Positions 6,033 through 13,617 of a DNA stretch of 13,628 bases are shown in pieces. The DNA is taken from assembly GCF_946221105.1 (NCBI RefSeq), contig NZ_CAMICL010000050.1, forward strand, positions 1-13,628, in the 5' to 3' direction. The notes beneath the pieces are model-generated. The model had not been told where the DNA came from. It worked only from the letters and a program-made list of their open reading frames with translations, and did not search any database. Source of the DNA: an uncultured Corynebacterium sp. GTDB lineage: Bacteria; Actinomycetota; Actinomycetes; Mycobacteriales; Mycobacteriaceae. Every line of letters begins with the position of its first letter. Positions within the stretch are counted from its first letter, which is position 1. The position numbers and the translations under genes are program-made.

Positions 6033-8300
6033 ATGACTGAAACCCCCACAGCATTGCAGCACGTCGAGCTGGGCGTGACGGGGATGACCTGCTCGTCGTG
6101 CTCTTCGCGCGTGCAGCGCAAACTGAACAAACTCGACGGCGTGGACGCCTCGGTGAACTACTCCACCGAAACGGCCACCGTCGATTTCGATCCGGCGAAG
6201 ACGTCGTCGCAGTTGCTTATCGACGAAGTGCGCTCCGCCGGGTACGACGCGTTTGAAATGACTGATGACGCGGTTGGGGGTGAAACGGCGGGGGCCGGAG
6301 GGGCGTCGACAAGCGACAAGCTCGAAGGCGCGCGCCTGGAGGAAGCCGAGAAGCTGAAACGCACCACGATTTGGGCGGCGCTGGTGTCGCTGCCGGTGAT
6401 GGTGGTGAGCATGGTGCCGGCGCTGCAGTTCACCAACTGGCAGTGGGCGGCGTTTGCGGCGGCGACGCTGGTGTTTTTTGCTGCGGGCAGCGTATTTCAC
6501 CGCGCGACCTGGGTAAACCTGAAGCACGGCGCGGCGACGATGGACACCCTGATCACGCTGGGCACCTCCGCGGCGTACCTGTGGTCCGTGTGGGCGCTGT
6601 TTTTCGGCAACGCGGGCGAGCCGGGAATGGTCATGGAGATGTCCATCTTCCCCTCGCACGCCGGCATGGACGAGATTTACCTCGAGTCCGTGTGCGTGGT
6701 GATTACGTTCCTGCTGCTAGGCAGGTGGTTTGAAACGCGGGCGAAGGGGCAGTCCTCCGAGGCGCTGCGCGAGCTGTTGGACATGGGTGCCAAGGACGCC
6801 GCGGTGATCCGGGGTGGCAAGGAGGTGCGCGTGCCGATTGCCCAGGTGGCGGTGGGCGACACGTTCATCGTGCGCCCCGGCGAGAAGATCGCCACCGACG
6901 GCCGCGTGGTCTCCGGGCACTCCGCGGTGGACGAATCCATGCTCACCGGCGAGTCCGTGCCCGTGGAGGTCACCGAGGGCTCCGCGGTCACCGGCGCGAC
7001 GCTGAACACCTCCGGTCGCCTGGTGGTGGAGGCCACCCGCGTCGGCGCCGAGACCACGCTTGCGCAGATGGGCAAGCTCGTGCGCGACGCGCAAGCCGGC
7101 AAGGCACCGGTGGAGCGGCTGGTGGACAAGATCTCGCAGGTCTTCGTGCCCGTTGTGGTGCTGGTTGCGCTGGTGACGCTGGCCGGGCACCTCATGGTGG
7201 GCCACGGCGTCGCCCACGCGTTCACCGCGGCGGTTGCGGTGCTGATCATCGCCTGCCCGTGCGCGCTCGGGCTTGCCACCCCGACCGCGATCTTGGTGGG
7301 CACCGGCCGCGGCGCGCAGCTGGGGCTTTTGATCAAGGGCCCTGAGGTGCTCGAGTCCACCCGCCAGGTGGACACGGTGGTCATGGACAAGACCGGCACG
7401 ATCACGTCGGGCGAGATGGGGGTTGCGGACGTCGTCGCAGCTGACGGCTTCAACGCCGACGAGGTGCTGCGGCTCGCCGCCGGCGTGGAGGCCGGCTCCG
7501 AGCACCCGATCGCCCGCGCGGTCGTGGAGGCGGCCAGCGAGGTGCCAGCCTCGGAGAACTTCCAAAATGAGGTGGGCAAGGGAGCATCCGCGCTTATCGA
7601 CGGCCACCCGGTCCGCGTCGGCCGCCCCTCCGTTCCGCTTGGCCGGCTGGCCAGCGCCTTCGAGGACGCCGAGCGTGCCGGGGCAACCCCGGTGGCGGTT
7701 GAAGTGGACGGCGCCCTGGCCGGGCTCGTGGCGGTGCGCGACACCGTGAAGGCAGATTCCGCCGACGCCGTGGCGCAGCTGCGGGAGCTGGGGCTGACGC
7801 CGCACTTGCTCACCGGCGACAACGCCGGCGCGGCCGCGGCTGTGGCGGCGGAGGTGGGCATCGACCCAGCCAACGTCACCGCGGGCGTCCTGCCGGAGGA
7901 CAAGGTGGAGGTGGTCAAGCGCCTGCAGGCCGAGGGCAAACACGTGGCCATGGTCGGCGACGGGGTCAACGACGCAGCGGCGCTGGCCCAGGCGGACCTG
8001 GGTTTGGCCATGGGCGCGGGCACGGACGTTGCCATCGAGGCCGCGGACATCGCACTGATGCGCAACTCGCTGACCTCAGCGGCGGACGCGATCAGGTTGT
8101 CGCGCAAGACCCTGAAGACGATCAAGGGCAACCTGTTCTGGGCGTTCGCCTACAACGTCATCCTCATCCCGGTGGCGGCGCTGGGCTTCCTCAACCCGAT
8201 GCTCGCCGGCATCGCGATGGCATTCAGCTCGGTATTCGTGGTGTCGAACTCGCTGCGGCTGCGGGCGTTTAACTCTGTGGCTGCGTCTTCCGCGCAGTAG
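6033..8300 (+). CDS. copA: Cu(I)-exporting P1B-type ATPase
   Basis: The 755-aa heavy-metal ATPase pumps Cu(I) out of the cytosol. An N-terminal HMA domain carries GMTCSSC (Cys20, Cys23). Two membrane helices lie near 105-155 and two more near 170-235. The actuator TGES is at 305-308, two helices follow with the CPC site at 408-410, the phosphorylation site DKTGTIT begins at Asp452, the HP motif is in GSEHPIARA, and the hinge GDGVND is at 642-647. The last two helices contain AYN and FSSVFVVSNSLRL, the Y-N and S-S residues of Cu(I) pumps, which argue for copper over zinc or cadmium. I prefer ATG 6033, preceded by GGTGGGGG; in-frame ATG 6021 has no ribosome site. TATGGT (6020-6025) could be an internal -10. 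It follows copZ by 34 nt, and its last 32 nt overlap the convergent membrane-protein gene. Confidence 0.95.
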   Translation: MTETPTALQHVELGVTGMTCSSCSSRVQRKLNKLDGVDASVNYSTETATVDFDPAKTSSQLLIDEVRSAGYDAFEMTDDAVGGETAGAGGASTSDKLEGARLEEAEKLKRTTIWAALVSLPVMVVSMVPALQFTNWQWAAFAAATLVFFAAGSVFHRATWVNLKHGAATMDTLITLGTSAAYLWSVWALFFGNAGEPGMVMEMSIFPSHAGMDEIYLESVCVVITFLLLGRWFETRAKGQSSEALRELLDMGAKDAAVIRGGKEVRVPIAQVAVGDTFIVRPGEKIATDGRVVSGHSAVDESMLTGESVPVEVTEGSAVTGATLNTSGRLVVEATRVGAETTLAQMGKLVRDAQAGKAPVERLVDKISQVFVPVVVLVALVTLAGHLMVGHGVAHAFTAAVAVLIIACPCALGLATPTAILVGTGRGAQLGLLIKGPEVLESTRQVDTVVMDKTGTITSGEMGVADVVAADGFNADEVLRLAAGVEAGSEHPIARAVVEAASEVPASENFQNEVGKGASALIDGHPVRVGRPSVPLGRLASAFEDAERAGATPVAVEVDGALAGLVAVRDTVKADSADAVAQLRELGLTPHLLTGDNAGAAAAVAAEVGIDPANVTAGVLPEDKVEVVKRLQAEGKHVAMVGDGVNDAAALAQADLGLAMGAGTDVAIEAADIALMRNSLTSAADAIRLSRKTLKTIKGNLFWAFAYNVILIPVAALGFLNPMLAGIAMAFSSVFVVSNSLRLRAFNSVAASSAQ

Positions 8301-9242
8301 CCCGGCCCAGCATCAGCAGGGCAAAACCCACCACGATCCAGGCCGCGAGCACCCACCAGCTGGAACCGGCGCCGAGCCCGTCGAAGAAGGACAGCGAGCG
8401 CACGAGGTGCCCCGTCGCGCCGATGGGCATCCACTGCCCCACTGCGGACCAGCCGGCGGGCAGCAGCCACGGGCCCGTGGCCAAGCCGGAGAGGGGGTTG
8501 GCCAAGAAGATGGTCAGCACTGCACCCACTGCGACACCTGGGGTGCCAATCACCGCGGCGAGGCCTGCCGTCAACATCGAGGTGGCCAAAATACCGCACG
8601 CGATGCCGAGCCATTCGAGCGCAAAGTTACCGGTCAGCGTGCCGTAGACGGAGTGGAGCATCCACGTCACCACGAGGGCGCCCACCGCCGCGATTCCGGT
8701 GAGGACGACGAGCTTCGACCACGTTTTCCCGCGGAACGCGAAGGTAGCGATGACTGCGGAGATAATGCCGCCGAATGCGAGCGGCAGTCCGAGGGCCGCC
8801 AGACCGGTGGCCTGCGGGTCGTCCTGTGACGTGGGCGCGAGGTCCTCCCGGGCGACTTCCACACCCTGGGCCTCAAGGCGGCTTGCCATCCCCTCAATCA
8901 TTTGGACGTACGGGGCGCCGTTGCCGGAGGCGGTGTAGGCAACCGCCCCTCCGGGCCCATGACCAGGCCGCCGACCGCGTCACGGTGCTCAATCGCGTCG
9001 CGGACCTCGTCGCCAGAGGCGTGGACGGTGACCTCCGGGCCGTCGTCGCCCAGCGCGGACTGCAATTGCTGGACGACGGGCTCCGGCGCCGCGACGGCAA
9101 TCGGCACACCGGCGGGCCCGGAGGCGAAGTTGGGGGCGAGGAACGCGAACAGCATGAGGCCGATGACGATCGGGATGCCGACGATTGCGCCCAGCACGCG
9201 CGCAGCGGCTGGCTTTTGGCCGGGCGAGGTTGTGGTGCTCAT
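8269..9242 (-). pseudogene. Frameshifted ABC-2/DUF3533-like membrane protein, TetR-linked
   Basis: Two minus-strand frames are halves of one protein. The 5' part (9242 to stop 8898) has MSTTTSPG, a first membrane helix (GAIVGIPIVIGLMLFAFLA) and an extracytoplasmic segment up to GLVMGPEG. It then goes out of frame into a Pro/Thr-rich tail. The other frame continues from about 8944 with AYTASGNGAPYVQMIEGMA and then five or so membrane helices (GLPLAFGGIISAVIATFAF; LGIACGILATSMLTAGLAAVIG; GVAVGAVLTIFLANPLSG; WWVLAAWIVVGFALLML). Adding one G to the run of four G (8946-8949) would restore a single ~324-aa protein reading PEGAVAYTASG. This is either a real mutation or a sequencing/assembly slip. 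The ATG at 9242 has AGGAG 7 nt upstream. ABC-2-like proteins beside a divergent TetR often act in export of lipophilic or toxic compounds; that role is inference. The 3' end overlaps copA. Confidence 0.8.
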
Positions 9243-9285
9243 CAGAAAACTCCTATACGGAACAAGGTGTCTCACTTACGTATAT

Positions 9286-9300
9286 GGAACGTAGCGTTCC
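9286..9300. promoter_or_regulatory. Dyad operator in the tetR/membrane-protein intergenic region
   Basis: GGAACG-TAG-CGTTCC is a perfect dyad with 6-bp arms and a 3-bp spacer. It overlaps the -10 of the minus-strand promoter for the membrane protein and lies upstream of the tetR -10 box. It is the most likely binding site for the divergent TetR protein. A related half-word, CGGAAC, occurs about 25 bp to the left. Confidence 0.6.
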
Positions 9301-9317
9301 GCTTGCTAGGCTGTCAA
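9288..9317 (-). promoter_or_regulatory. Promoter of the frameshifted membrane-protein gene
   Basis: On the minus strand a consensus -35 TTGACA (9317-9312) and a -10 TACGTT (9293-9288) are 18 bp apart. The -10 lies inside the dyad operator, so a bound repressor would occlude polymerase. The -35 overlaps the opposing -10 of tetR. Confidence 0.6.
9307..9312 (+). promoter_or_regulatory. -10 box of the TetR gene, leaderless arrangement
   Basis: TAGGCT fits TANNNT and ends 7 nt before the ATG at 9320, placing the transcript start at or next to the start codon. No Shine-Dalgarno sequence precedes that ATG, consistent with a leaderless mRNA. Confidence 0.45.
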
Positions 9318-9319
9318 GC

Positions 9320-9916
9320 ATGAGACAGGACGCAGCCGACAATCGCAACGCCCTCATCGCCGCAGCCAGGCAGTTGTTCCTCAGCGAAGGAGCCGGCGTT
9401 TCCATGCGCGCCATCGCCAAGTCCGCTTCCGTCGGGGTGGCTACGGCGGCCCGGCACTTCCCCGAACGCATCGACTTGCTCGATGCCGTGAGCGCTCAGG
9501 CTGTCGACGAAATCACCGAGGTAGTAGAGCAACACCTCACGAACTCCGATCTCGACCCCCGCGGCACTTGGCGCGCGACCGTGCACGCCATCGCCGAGCT
9601 GGAGCTGGCGGCGCTTGCTCAGGCGATCTTCACCGACACGATGCAGCTGCCCGACGCATCGACGCAGCGGCAGCGCATCATGGAAAACCGCATCGCCGAC
9701 ATCAGGAAGGTGTACGAACCGCTGCTTGCGCCGGCGAAGCGCGCTGGCCTCTGCCCCGCCGACGTGGATCCGCTCGATTTCCACCTCGCACTCGGCATAG
9801 TCACCCGCCCACTCCCAGTTGATGCCCCCGACCTGCCCACCCGCACGCCGATGAGAAACTGCCTCATCGACGTCATGCTCGACGGCCTGGAAGCGCAGGC
9901 CAACGCGGCTGAATAA
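9320..9916 (+). CDS. TetR/AcrR-family transcriptional regulator
   Basis: The 198-aa protein has a TetR N-terminal helix-turn-helix: RNALIAAARQLFLSEGAGVSMRAIAKSASVGVATAARHFPERIDLLDAV (residues 9-57), in which the recognition helix is near VGVATAARHF. The rest is helical and family-typical in length, forming the ligand and dimer domain. It is probably a repressor of the divergent membrane protein, because a dyad operator overlaps that gene's -10 box in the 77-bp gap. I chose ATG 9320; in-frame ATG 9284 would start within the operator region, ahead of the -10. The regulator is intact although its presumed target is frameshifted. It might also affect the MFS gene 39 bp downstream, though that gene seems to have its own promoter. 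The ligand is unknown. Confidence 0.9.
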   Translation: MRQDAADNRNALIAAARQLFLSEGAGVSMRAIAKSASVGVATAARHFPERIDLLDAVSAQAVDEITEVVEQHLTNSDLDPRGTWRATVHAIAELELAALAQAIFTDTMQLPDASTQRQRIMENRIADIRKVYEPLLAPAKRAGLCPADVDPLDFHLALGIVTRPLPVDAPDLPTRTPMRNCLIDVMLDGLEAQANAAE

Positions 9917-9943
9917 TAACGCGCAAATACACAGGTCGGACCA

Positions 9944-9949
9944 TACAAT
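9944..9949 (+). promoter_or_regulatory. -10 box of the MFS permease gene, leaderless arrangement
   Basis: TACAAT, a near-perfect -10, ends 6 nt before the ATG at 9956, and no ribosome site is present. Transcription would begin at the start codon itself. No clear -35 was seen. Confidence 0.6.
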
Positions 9950-9955
9950 CCCCGC

Positions 9956-11269
9956 ATGACCTCCCCTGCGCAGCTCACCCGCACTCAGCGCCTCGACCGT
10001 CTGCCGGTCACCCCGAAACACAAACGCCTTCTGGTCGGCTCCGGCATCGGCTGGGCTCTGGACGCGATGGACATCGGCCTCGTGTCCTTCATCCTCGCCG
10101 CGCTGGCCGTGCAGTGGAACTTGGACAACACCACGACCGGCTGGATCGCCTCGATCGGGTTCGTCGGCATGGCTATCGGCGCGAGTTTGGGTGGGCTGCT
10201 GGCAGACAAGATCGGCCGCCGCCAAGTCTTCGCCGCCACACTTCTGCTCTACGGGCTGGCCACCGGTGCCTCAGCGCTGGCGTGGTCCGTGGCGTCGCTG
10301 ATGGTGTTCCGCTTCCTGGTGGGCCTCGGGCTTGGCGCGGAGCTCCCAGTGGCGTCCACGCTGGTCAGCGAGTTTTCGCCACGAAAAGTCCGGGGCCGCA
10401 TGGTCGTGCTCTTGGAGGCGTTCTGGGCCGTGGGCTGGATCATGGCCGCCGTGATCGGCACCTTCGCGGTGGCGCAGAGCGACAACGGCTGGCGCTGGGG
10501 CTTCGCGCTCGGCGCGGTGCCCGCACTGTACGCCATCTACGTACGCATGGGGCTGCCGGAATCCGTGCGCTTCCTCGAATCAGCGGGCCGGCATGACGAG
10601 GCCGAGCGGATCGTCCGCGAGTTCGAGGCCGAGGCCGACCCCGCGCAGTACGACACCGCCACGCCACCTGAGGAACACCCCGTTGATGGCGGCATCTGGG
10701 GCCCGGCGCTCCGCGGACGCACCGCCGCATTTTGGACCATCTGGTTCTGCGTGTCGCTGCCCTACTACGGCGCATTCATCTGGATCCCGTCTCTGCTGGT
10801 GGAGCAGGGTTTCTCGCTGGTGCGTTCGTTCACCTTCACGTTGATCATCACCCTGGCGCAGCTGCCCGGCTACGCCGCGGCCGCCTGGCTCATCGAGAGA
10901 TGGGGCCGCCGCGTCACACTCGCGAGCTTCCTCGCAGGCTCGGCGCTTGCAGCGTTCGCGTACGGCATGGCCAGCACGGAGTGGCAGATCATCGCAGCGG
11001 GCTGCCTGCTCAGCTTCTTCAACCTGGGAGCCTGGGGTGCGCTGTACGCGATCGGCCCAGAGCTCTACCCCACGGCCATTCGCGCGACCGGCACGGGCGC
11101 GGGCGCGGCGTTCGGCCGCATCGGCTCAATTCTCGCGCCGCTAGTGGTTCCGCCGGTGCTCGCCTTCGGCGACTCGACGGCGGTGTTCGGGGTGTTCGCC
11201 GCCGCCTTCGCGCTGGCCTGCGCGGCGGCGTTTACGCTGCCTGAGCAGCGTGGGGTGGCGATTGGCTAG
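9956..11269 (+). CDS. MFS permease, NiaP-like (possible niacin or aromatic acid transporter)
   Basis: The 437-aa major facilitator protein is of standard length with 12 expected membrane helices. Helix 1 contains GIGWALDAMDIGLVSFILAAL, with two Asp (36 and 39) as in the sugar/aromatic-acid-type MFS subfamily. Motif A is GGLLADKIGRRQ (79-90), helix 4 has RFLVGLGLGAELPVASTLVSEF, and the second half has the motif-A relative WLIERWGRRV and PELYPTAIRATGTG. The N-terminal RLDRLPVTPKHKRLL followed by GWALDAMDIG closely recalls NiaP niacin transporters, so uptake of nicotinate is the preferred but unproven reading. Other members take aromatic acids. The gene stands alone, 39 nt after tetR and with its own -10. 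No NAD-salvage gene or recognisable NiaR/NrtR site was seen nearby. Confidence 0.88.
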   Translation: MTSPAQLTRTQRLDRLPVTPKHKRLLVGSGIGWALDAMDIGLVSFILAALAVQWNLDNTTTGWIASIGFVGMAIGASLGGLLADKIGRRQVFAATLLLYGLATGASALAWSVASLMVFRFLVGLGLGAELPVASTLVSEFSPRKVRGRMVVLLEAFWAVGWIMAAVIGTFAVAQSDNGWRWGFALGAVPALYAIYVRMGLPESVRFLESAGRHDEAERIVREFEAEADPAQYDTATPPEEHPVDGGIWGPALRGRTAAFWTIWFCVSLPYYGAFIWIPSLLVEQGFSLVRSFTFTLIITLAQLPGYAAAAWLIERWGRRVTLASFLAGSALAAFAYGMASTEWQIIAAGCLLSFFNLGAWGALYAIGPELYPTAIRATGTGAGAAFGRIGSILAPLVVPPVLAFGDSTAVFGVFAAAFALACAAAFTLPEQRGVAIG

Positions 11270-11287
11270 GGAAAGCGGAGCTCGTCG

Positions 11288-11476
11288 CTAAGCAAAGAAG
11301 CGCGTGATGCGCGACAGCAGCGACTTGTCCTCCGTCGCCTTGTCAATCTCCTCGATGTTGCGCGGCAGGTTGAGCAGGAGGGTGTTCTCCCCCGTCTTGG
11401 CGACGGTAATGCTCGGGTCGAGCTTGGCCACCGTGCTCGCACAGGCGGCGGGGCCGTTGATGGAACGCACGGTCAT
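11288..11476 (-). CDS. Small protein of unknown function (62 aa)
   Basis: The product has no membrane helix or signal peptide. It begins MTVRSINGPAACASTVAKLDPSI, has a central hydrophobic LLLNLP, and ends in the basic, amphipathic SLLSRITRFFA. I do not recognise a family. Support for a real gene is good. AAGGAGA lies about 5 nt before the ATG at 11476, and a well-formed promoter stands upstream. It converges on the MFS gene with an 18-nt gap and is divergent from the lipoprotein gene. The amphipathic C-terminus suggests membrane or protein contact, but that is a guess. Confidence 0.7.
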   Translation of the reverse strand: MTVRSINGPAACASTVAKLDPSITVAKTGENTLLLNLPRNIEEIDKATEDKSLLSRITRFFA

Positions 11477-11514
11477 GGCTTTCTCCTTTACTGCTTTTCG
11501 CGTTGTGCTGTTGA

Positions 11515-11543
11515 ATCATAAACGCGTTTTCGCAGCGTGTCAC
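11515..11543 (-). promoter_or_regulatory. Promoter of the 62-aa small protein gene
   Basis: On the minus strand a -35 GTGACA (11543-11538) and a -10 TATGAT (11520-11515) are separated by 17 bp, about 38 nt before the ATG. Both hexamers differ from consensus by one base. Confidence 0.65.
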
Positions 11544-11590
11544 CGTTGGAAAGCCATGCCTAACTGTTCATAGGGCAGGTTAACTAGCGG

Positions 11591-11596
11591 TACGAT
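11591..11596 (+). promoter_or_regulatory. -10 box of the lipoprotein gene
   Basis: TACGAT fits TANNNT and lies 33 nt before the lipoprotein ATG. A weak -35 candidate, TTCATA (11567-11572), is 18 bp upstream. GAAGGA (11617-11622) then serves as ribosome site 7 nt before the start. Confidence 0.45.
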
Positions 11597-11629
11597 CACG
11601 TTGTCAGACCCCTATCGAAGGACGTTCCC

Positions 11630-12223
11630 ATGCGCCGCGCCGCTACCGTTGTTGCTCTTGTTTCCCCGCTCATTCTCGCAGGTTGTTCGGCCTCCGAGGG
11701 GGAGGTGGTGTATGTGACCGAGACGTCGTGGGTGGAAGCTTCCGAGCAGATGCCTGACGACGCCCCTCCGGCCGCCCCCGCACCAGCAGAGCAGCCAGAG
11801 GACGCTGCCGAGGCGCCCGAGGCCGAGGCCCCTGCGGCTGAGCCACCTGCCGGCGCCCTCGCCCTCGACCCGGCGCACCAGGGCCAGGTCGGCGGCAAGT
11901 GCGGAACCACGCCTGAGGGGGCGGAGATCTCAGTCAACGGCACCACGTCGTGCGACCTCGCTGCGGCCGTGTACCCGCTCGCAGTCAGCGCGGAGTACAC
12001 GTGGAGCAACAAACCGGGGCTGACGTCTGTGCCGTTCACGGAACTCTCCGGCGTGGTCAGTCCAATCACCGGCGAGGCCTACGACCTGCGGTGCGACATC
12101 GGTTCTGCCGGCAATTACTTGAGCTGCTCCGGGCCGAACAACGACCCGCGCGTGAGCTACGGATTCGATCCCGGCCGCACCTGGCACGGACTGATCAACA
12201 TCGTCGGGGACTACCCGGGCTAG
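11630..12223 (+). CDS. Secreted lipoprotein of unknown function
   Basis: The 197-aa protein starts with a lipoprotein signal: basic MRR, a hydrophobic run, and the lipobox LAGC with the lipidated Cys at 19. It should be anchored to the outer face of the cytoplasmic membrane. Residues ~40-76 are a Pro/Ala/Glu-rich spacer that would hold the folded part away from the membrane. The C-terminal ~115 residues contain four Cys (91, 108, 155, 166), likely two disulfides, and a Trp/Tyr/Gly-rich end (YGFDPGRTWHGLINIVGDYPG). I do not recognise this domain. The gene is single, with its own promoter and the GAAGGA site. It converges on dnaB and shares the final CTAG with it; there is no functional link to replication to be inferred. 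Confidence 0.88.
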   Translation: MRRAATVVALVSPLILAGCSASEGEVVYVTETSWVEASEQMPDDAPPAAPAPAEQPEDAAEAPEAEAPAAEPPAGALALDPAHQGQVGGKCGTTPEGAEISVNGTTSCDLAAAVYPLAVSAEYTWSNKPGLTSVPFTELSGVVSPITGEAYDLRCDIGSAGNYLSCSGPNNDPRVSYGFDPGRTWHGLINIVGDYPG

Positions 12224-13617
12224 CCGTGCGCCATGTTGACGAAGCGCGAGTAGTGCAGCTGGTGCGCCACCGGAATGGTGTCGATCGGGCCGCCGCGGTG
12301 CTTCGCCACGATGATGTCCGCCTCGCCCGCGCGCTCGTCGTCGCGGTCCTGCGAGTCCGGGCGGTAGAGCAGGAACACCATGTCGGCGTCCTGTTCCAGC
12401 GAGCCTGACTCACGCAGGTCGGCGAGCTGCGGGCGCTTGTCGGTGCGGGCCTCCGGGCCACGGTTGAGCTGGGAGATGGCGATCACCGGCACCTCGAGCT
12501 CCTTGGCAAGCAGCTTGAGGTGGCGGGAGAACTCCGAGACCTCCTGCTGGCGGGATTCGACCTTCTTGCCGGAGCTCATCAGCTGCAGGTAGTCCACCAC
12601 CACCAGGTCCAGGCCGTGCTGCTGCTTCAGACGGCGCGCCTTGGAGCGGATCTCCATCATGGTGAGGTTCGGCGAGTCGTCGATAAACAGCGGCGCATCC
12701 TGGATCTCGGTGAGGCGGTGGGTGAGCTTCTCCCAGTCGCGCTCCTCCATCTGGCCCGAGCGCATCGCCGAGAGCTTGATTTCCGTCTCCGCGGACAGCA
12801 TGCGCATGATGATCTCGGAGGCGCTCATCTCCAGCGAGAAGATCACGGACGTCTTGTTCTGGTGGATCGAGCACGAGCGCATGAAGTCCAGCGCCAGCGT
12901 GGACTTACCCACACCGGGTCGCGCCGCGATGATGATCATCTGGCCGGCGTGCAGGCCGTTAGTGAGCTTGTCCAGGTCGATGAACCCGGTGGGCACGCCC
13001 GCCTCGAGCGCGCCGCCGGAGGCGATCATGGTCAGCTCGTCGATAGTGGGTTTGAGCAGATCCGACAGCGGGCGGTAGTCCTCGCCCGACTGGTTGCGGG
13101 TGATGTTGAAGACCTTCTGCTGGGCGTGGTCGACGATCGCGTCGACCTCCATGCCCTCTTCGCCCTCGTAGCCGAGCTGCACCACCTGCGTGCCAGCGTT
13201 GACCAGCTGGCGCAGGATCGACTTTTCCTCGACAATCTCCGCGTAATAACGCGCGTTCGCCGCCGTAGGGACCTCGGAGATCAGCGTGTGCAGGTACGGC
13301 GCGCCGCCGACTCGCTCGAGCTCGTTGATACGGTCCAGCCGCCCAGCGACAATGAGCACGTCGACGTTGCTGCCCTGCGCGAACAGGTCCAGGATGGCCT
13401 GGTAGATCAGCTGGTGCGCGGGAAAGTAGAAGTCGTCCGGGCGCAGGCTTTCCGCCACATCCAGGATGACGTCGGGGTTGAGCAGCATCGCGCCGATGAC
13501 GGAGCGCTCCGCCAGCTCGTCGTGCGGCGGGGTGCGGTACTCCTGCAGCTCGTTGTTGCCACCGTTGAAGTTGGAGTAGCGGTTGCTTCTCGACGAGCTG
13601 GCGGAGCGCTCCGTCAT
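12220..13617 (-). CDS. dnaB: Replicative DNA helicase DnaB
   Basis: The 465-aa protein is the hexameric 5'-3' helicase that unwinds DNA at the replication fork. After a polar N-terminus (~1-25), the N-terminal DnaB domain runs from PPHDELAERSVIGAMLL to about 130. The RecA-like motor follows with Walker A ARPGVGKST (GVGKST at 235-240), FSLEMS, Walker B VVVDYLQLM (Asp342), SQLNRGPEAR, and the arginine-finger region DLRESGSLEQDAD. The Walker A and adjacent loops are uninterrupted, so there is no intein, unlike DnaB of some mycobacteria. The ATG at 13617 is 11 nt from the window edge and has no visible ribosome site, so the true start could lie outside. In relatives dnaB follows rpsF-ssb-rplI; those genes would be upstream, out of view. 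The stop overlaps the lipoprotein gene by 4 nt. Confidence 0.96.
   Translation of the reverse strand: MTERSASSSRSNRYSNFNGGNNELQEYRTPPHDELAERSVIGAMLLNPDVILDVAESLRPDDFYFPAHQLIYQAILDLFAQGSNVDVLIVAGRLDRINELERVGGAPYLHTLISEVPTAANARYYAEIVEEKSILRQLVNAGTQVVQLGYEGEEGMEVDAIVDHAQQKVFNITRNQSGEDYRPLSDLLKPTIDELTMIASGGALEAGVPTGFIDLDKLTNGLHAGQMIIIAARPGVGKSTLALDFMRSCSIHQNKTSVIFSLEMSASEIIMRMLSAETEIKLSAMRSGQMEERDWEKLTHRLTEIQDAPLFIDDSPNLTMMEIRSKARRLKQQHGLDLVVVDYLQLMSSGKKVESRQQEVSEFSRHLKLLAKELEVPVIAISQLNRGPEARTDKRPQLADLRESGSLEQDADMVFLLYRPDSQDRDDERAGEADIIVAKHRGGPIDTIPVAHQLHYSRFVNMAHG

Noticed and set aside
6677..8131. Two long minus-strand frames (484 and 408 aa) opposite copA
   Set aside because: The composition (Ser/Ala/Thr-rich or His/Arg/Gly-rich) mirrors the codons of the P-type ATPase, and no family motif is visible.
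8898..9242. The 5' half of the frameshifted membrane gene as an independent small secreted protein
   Set aside because: After GPEG the frame becomes unstructured (LPTPPPATAPRTSK), and the other frame continues the expected protein exactly there.
9314..10225. Minus-strand 303-aa frame across tetR and the MFS gene start
   Set aside because: It spans two well-supported genes and their intergenic promoter on the other strand, and has no recognisable domain.
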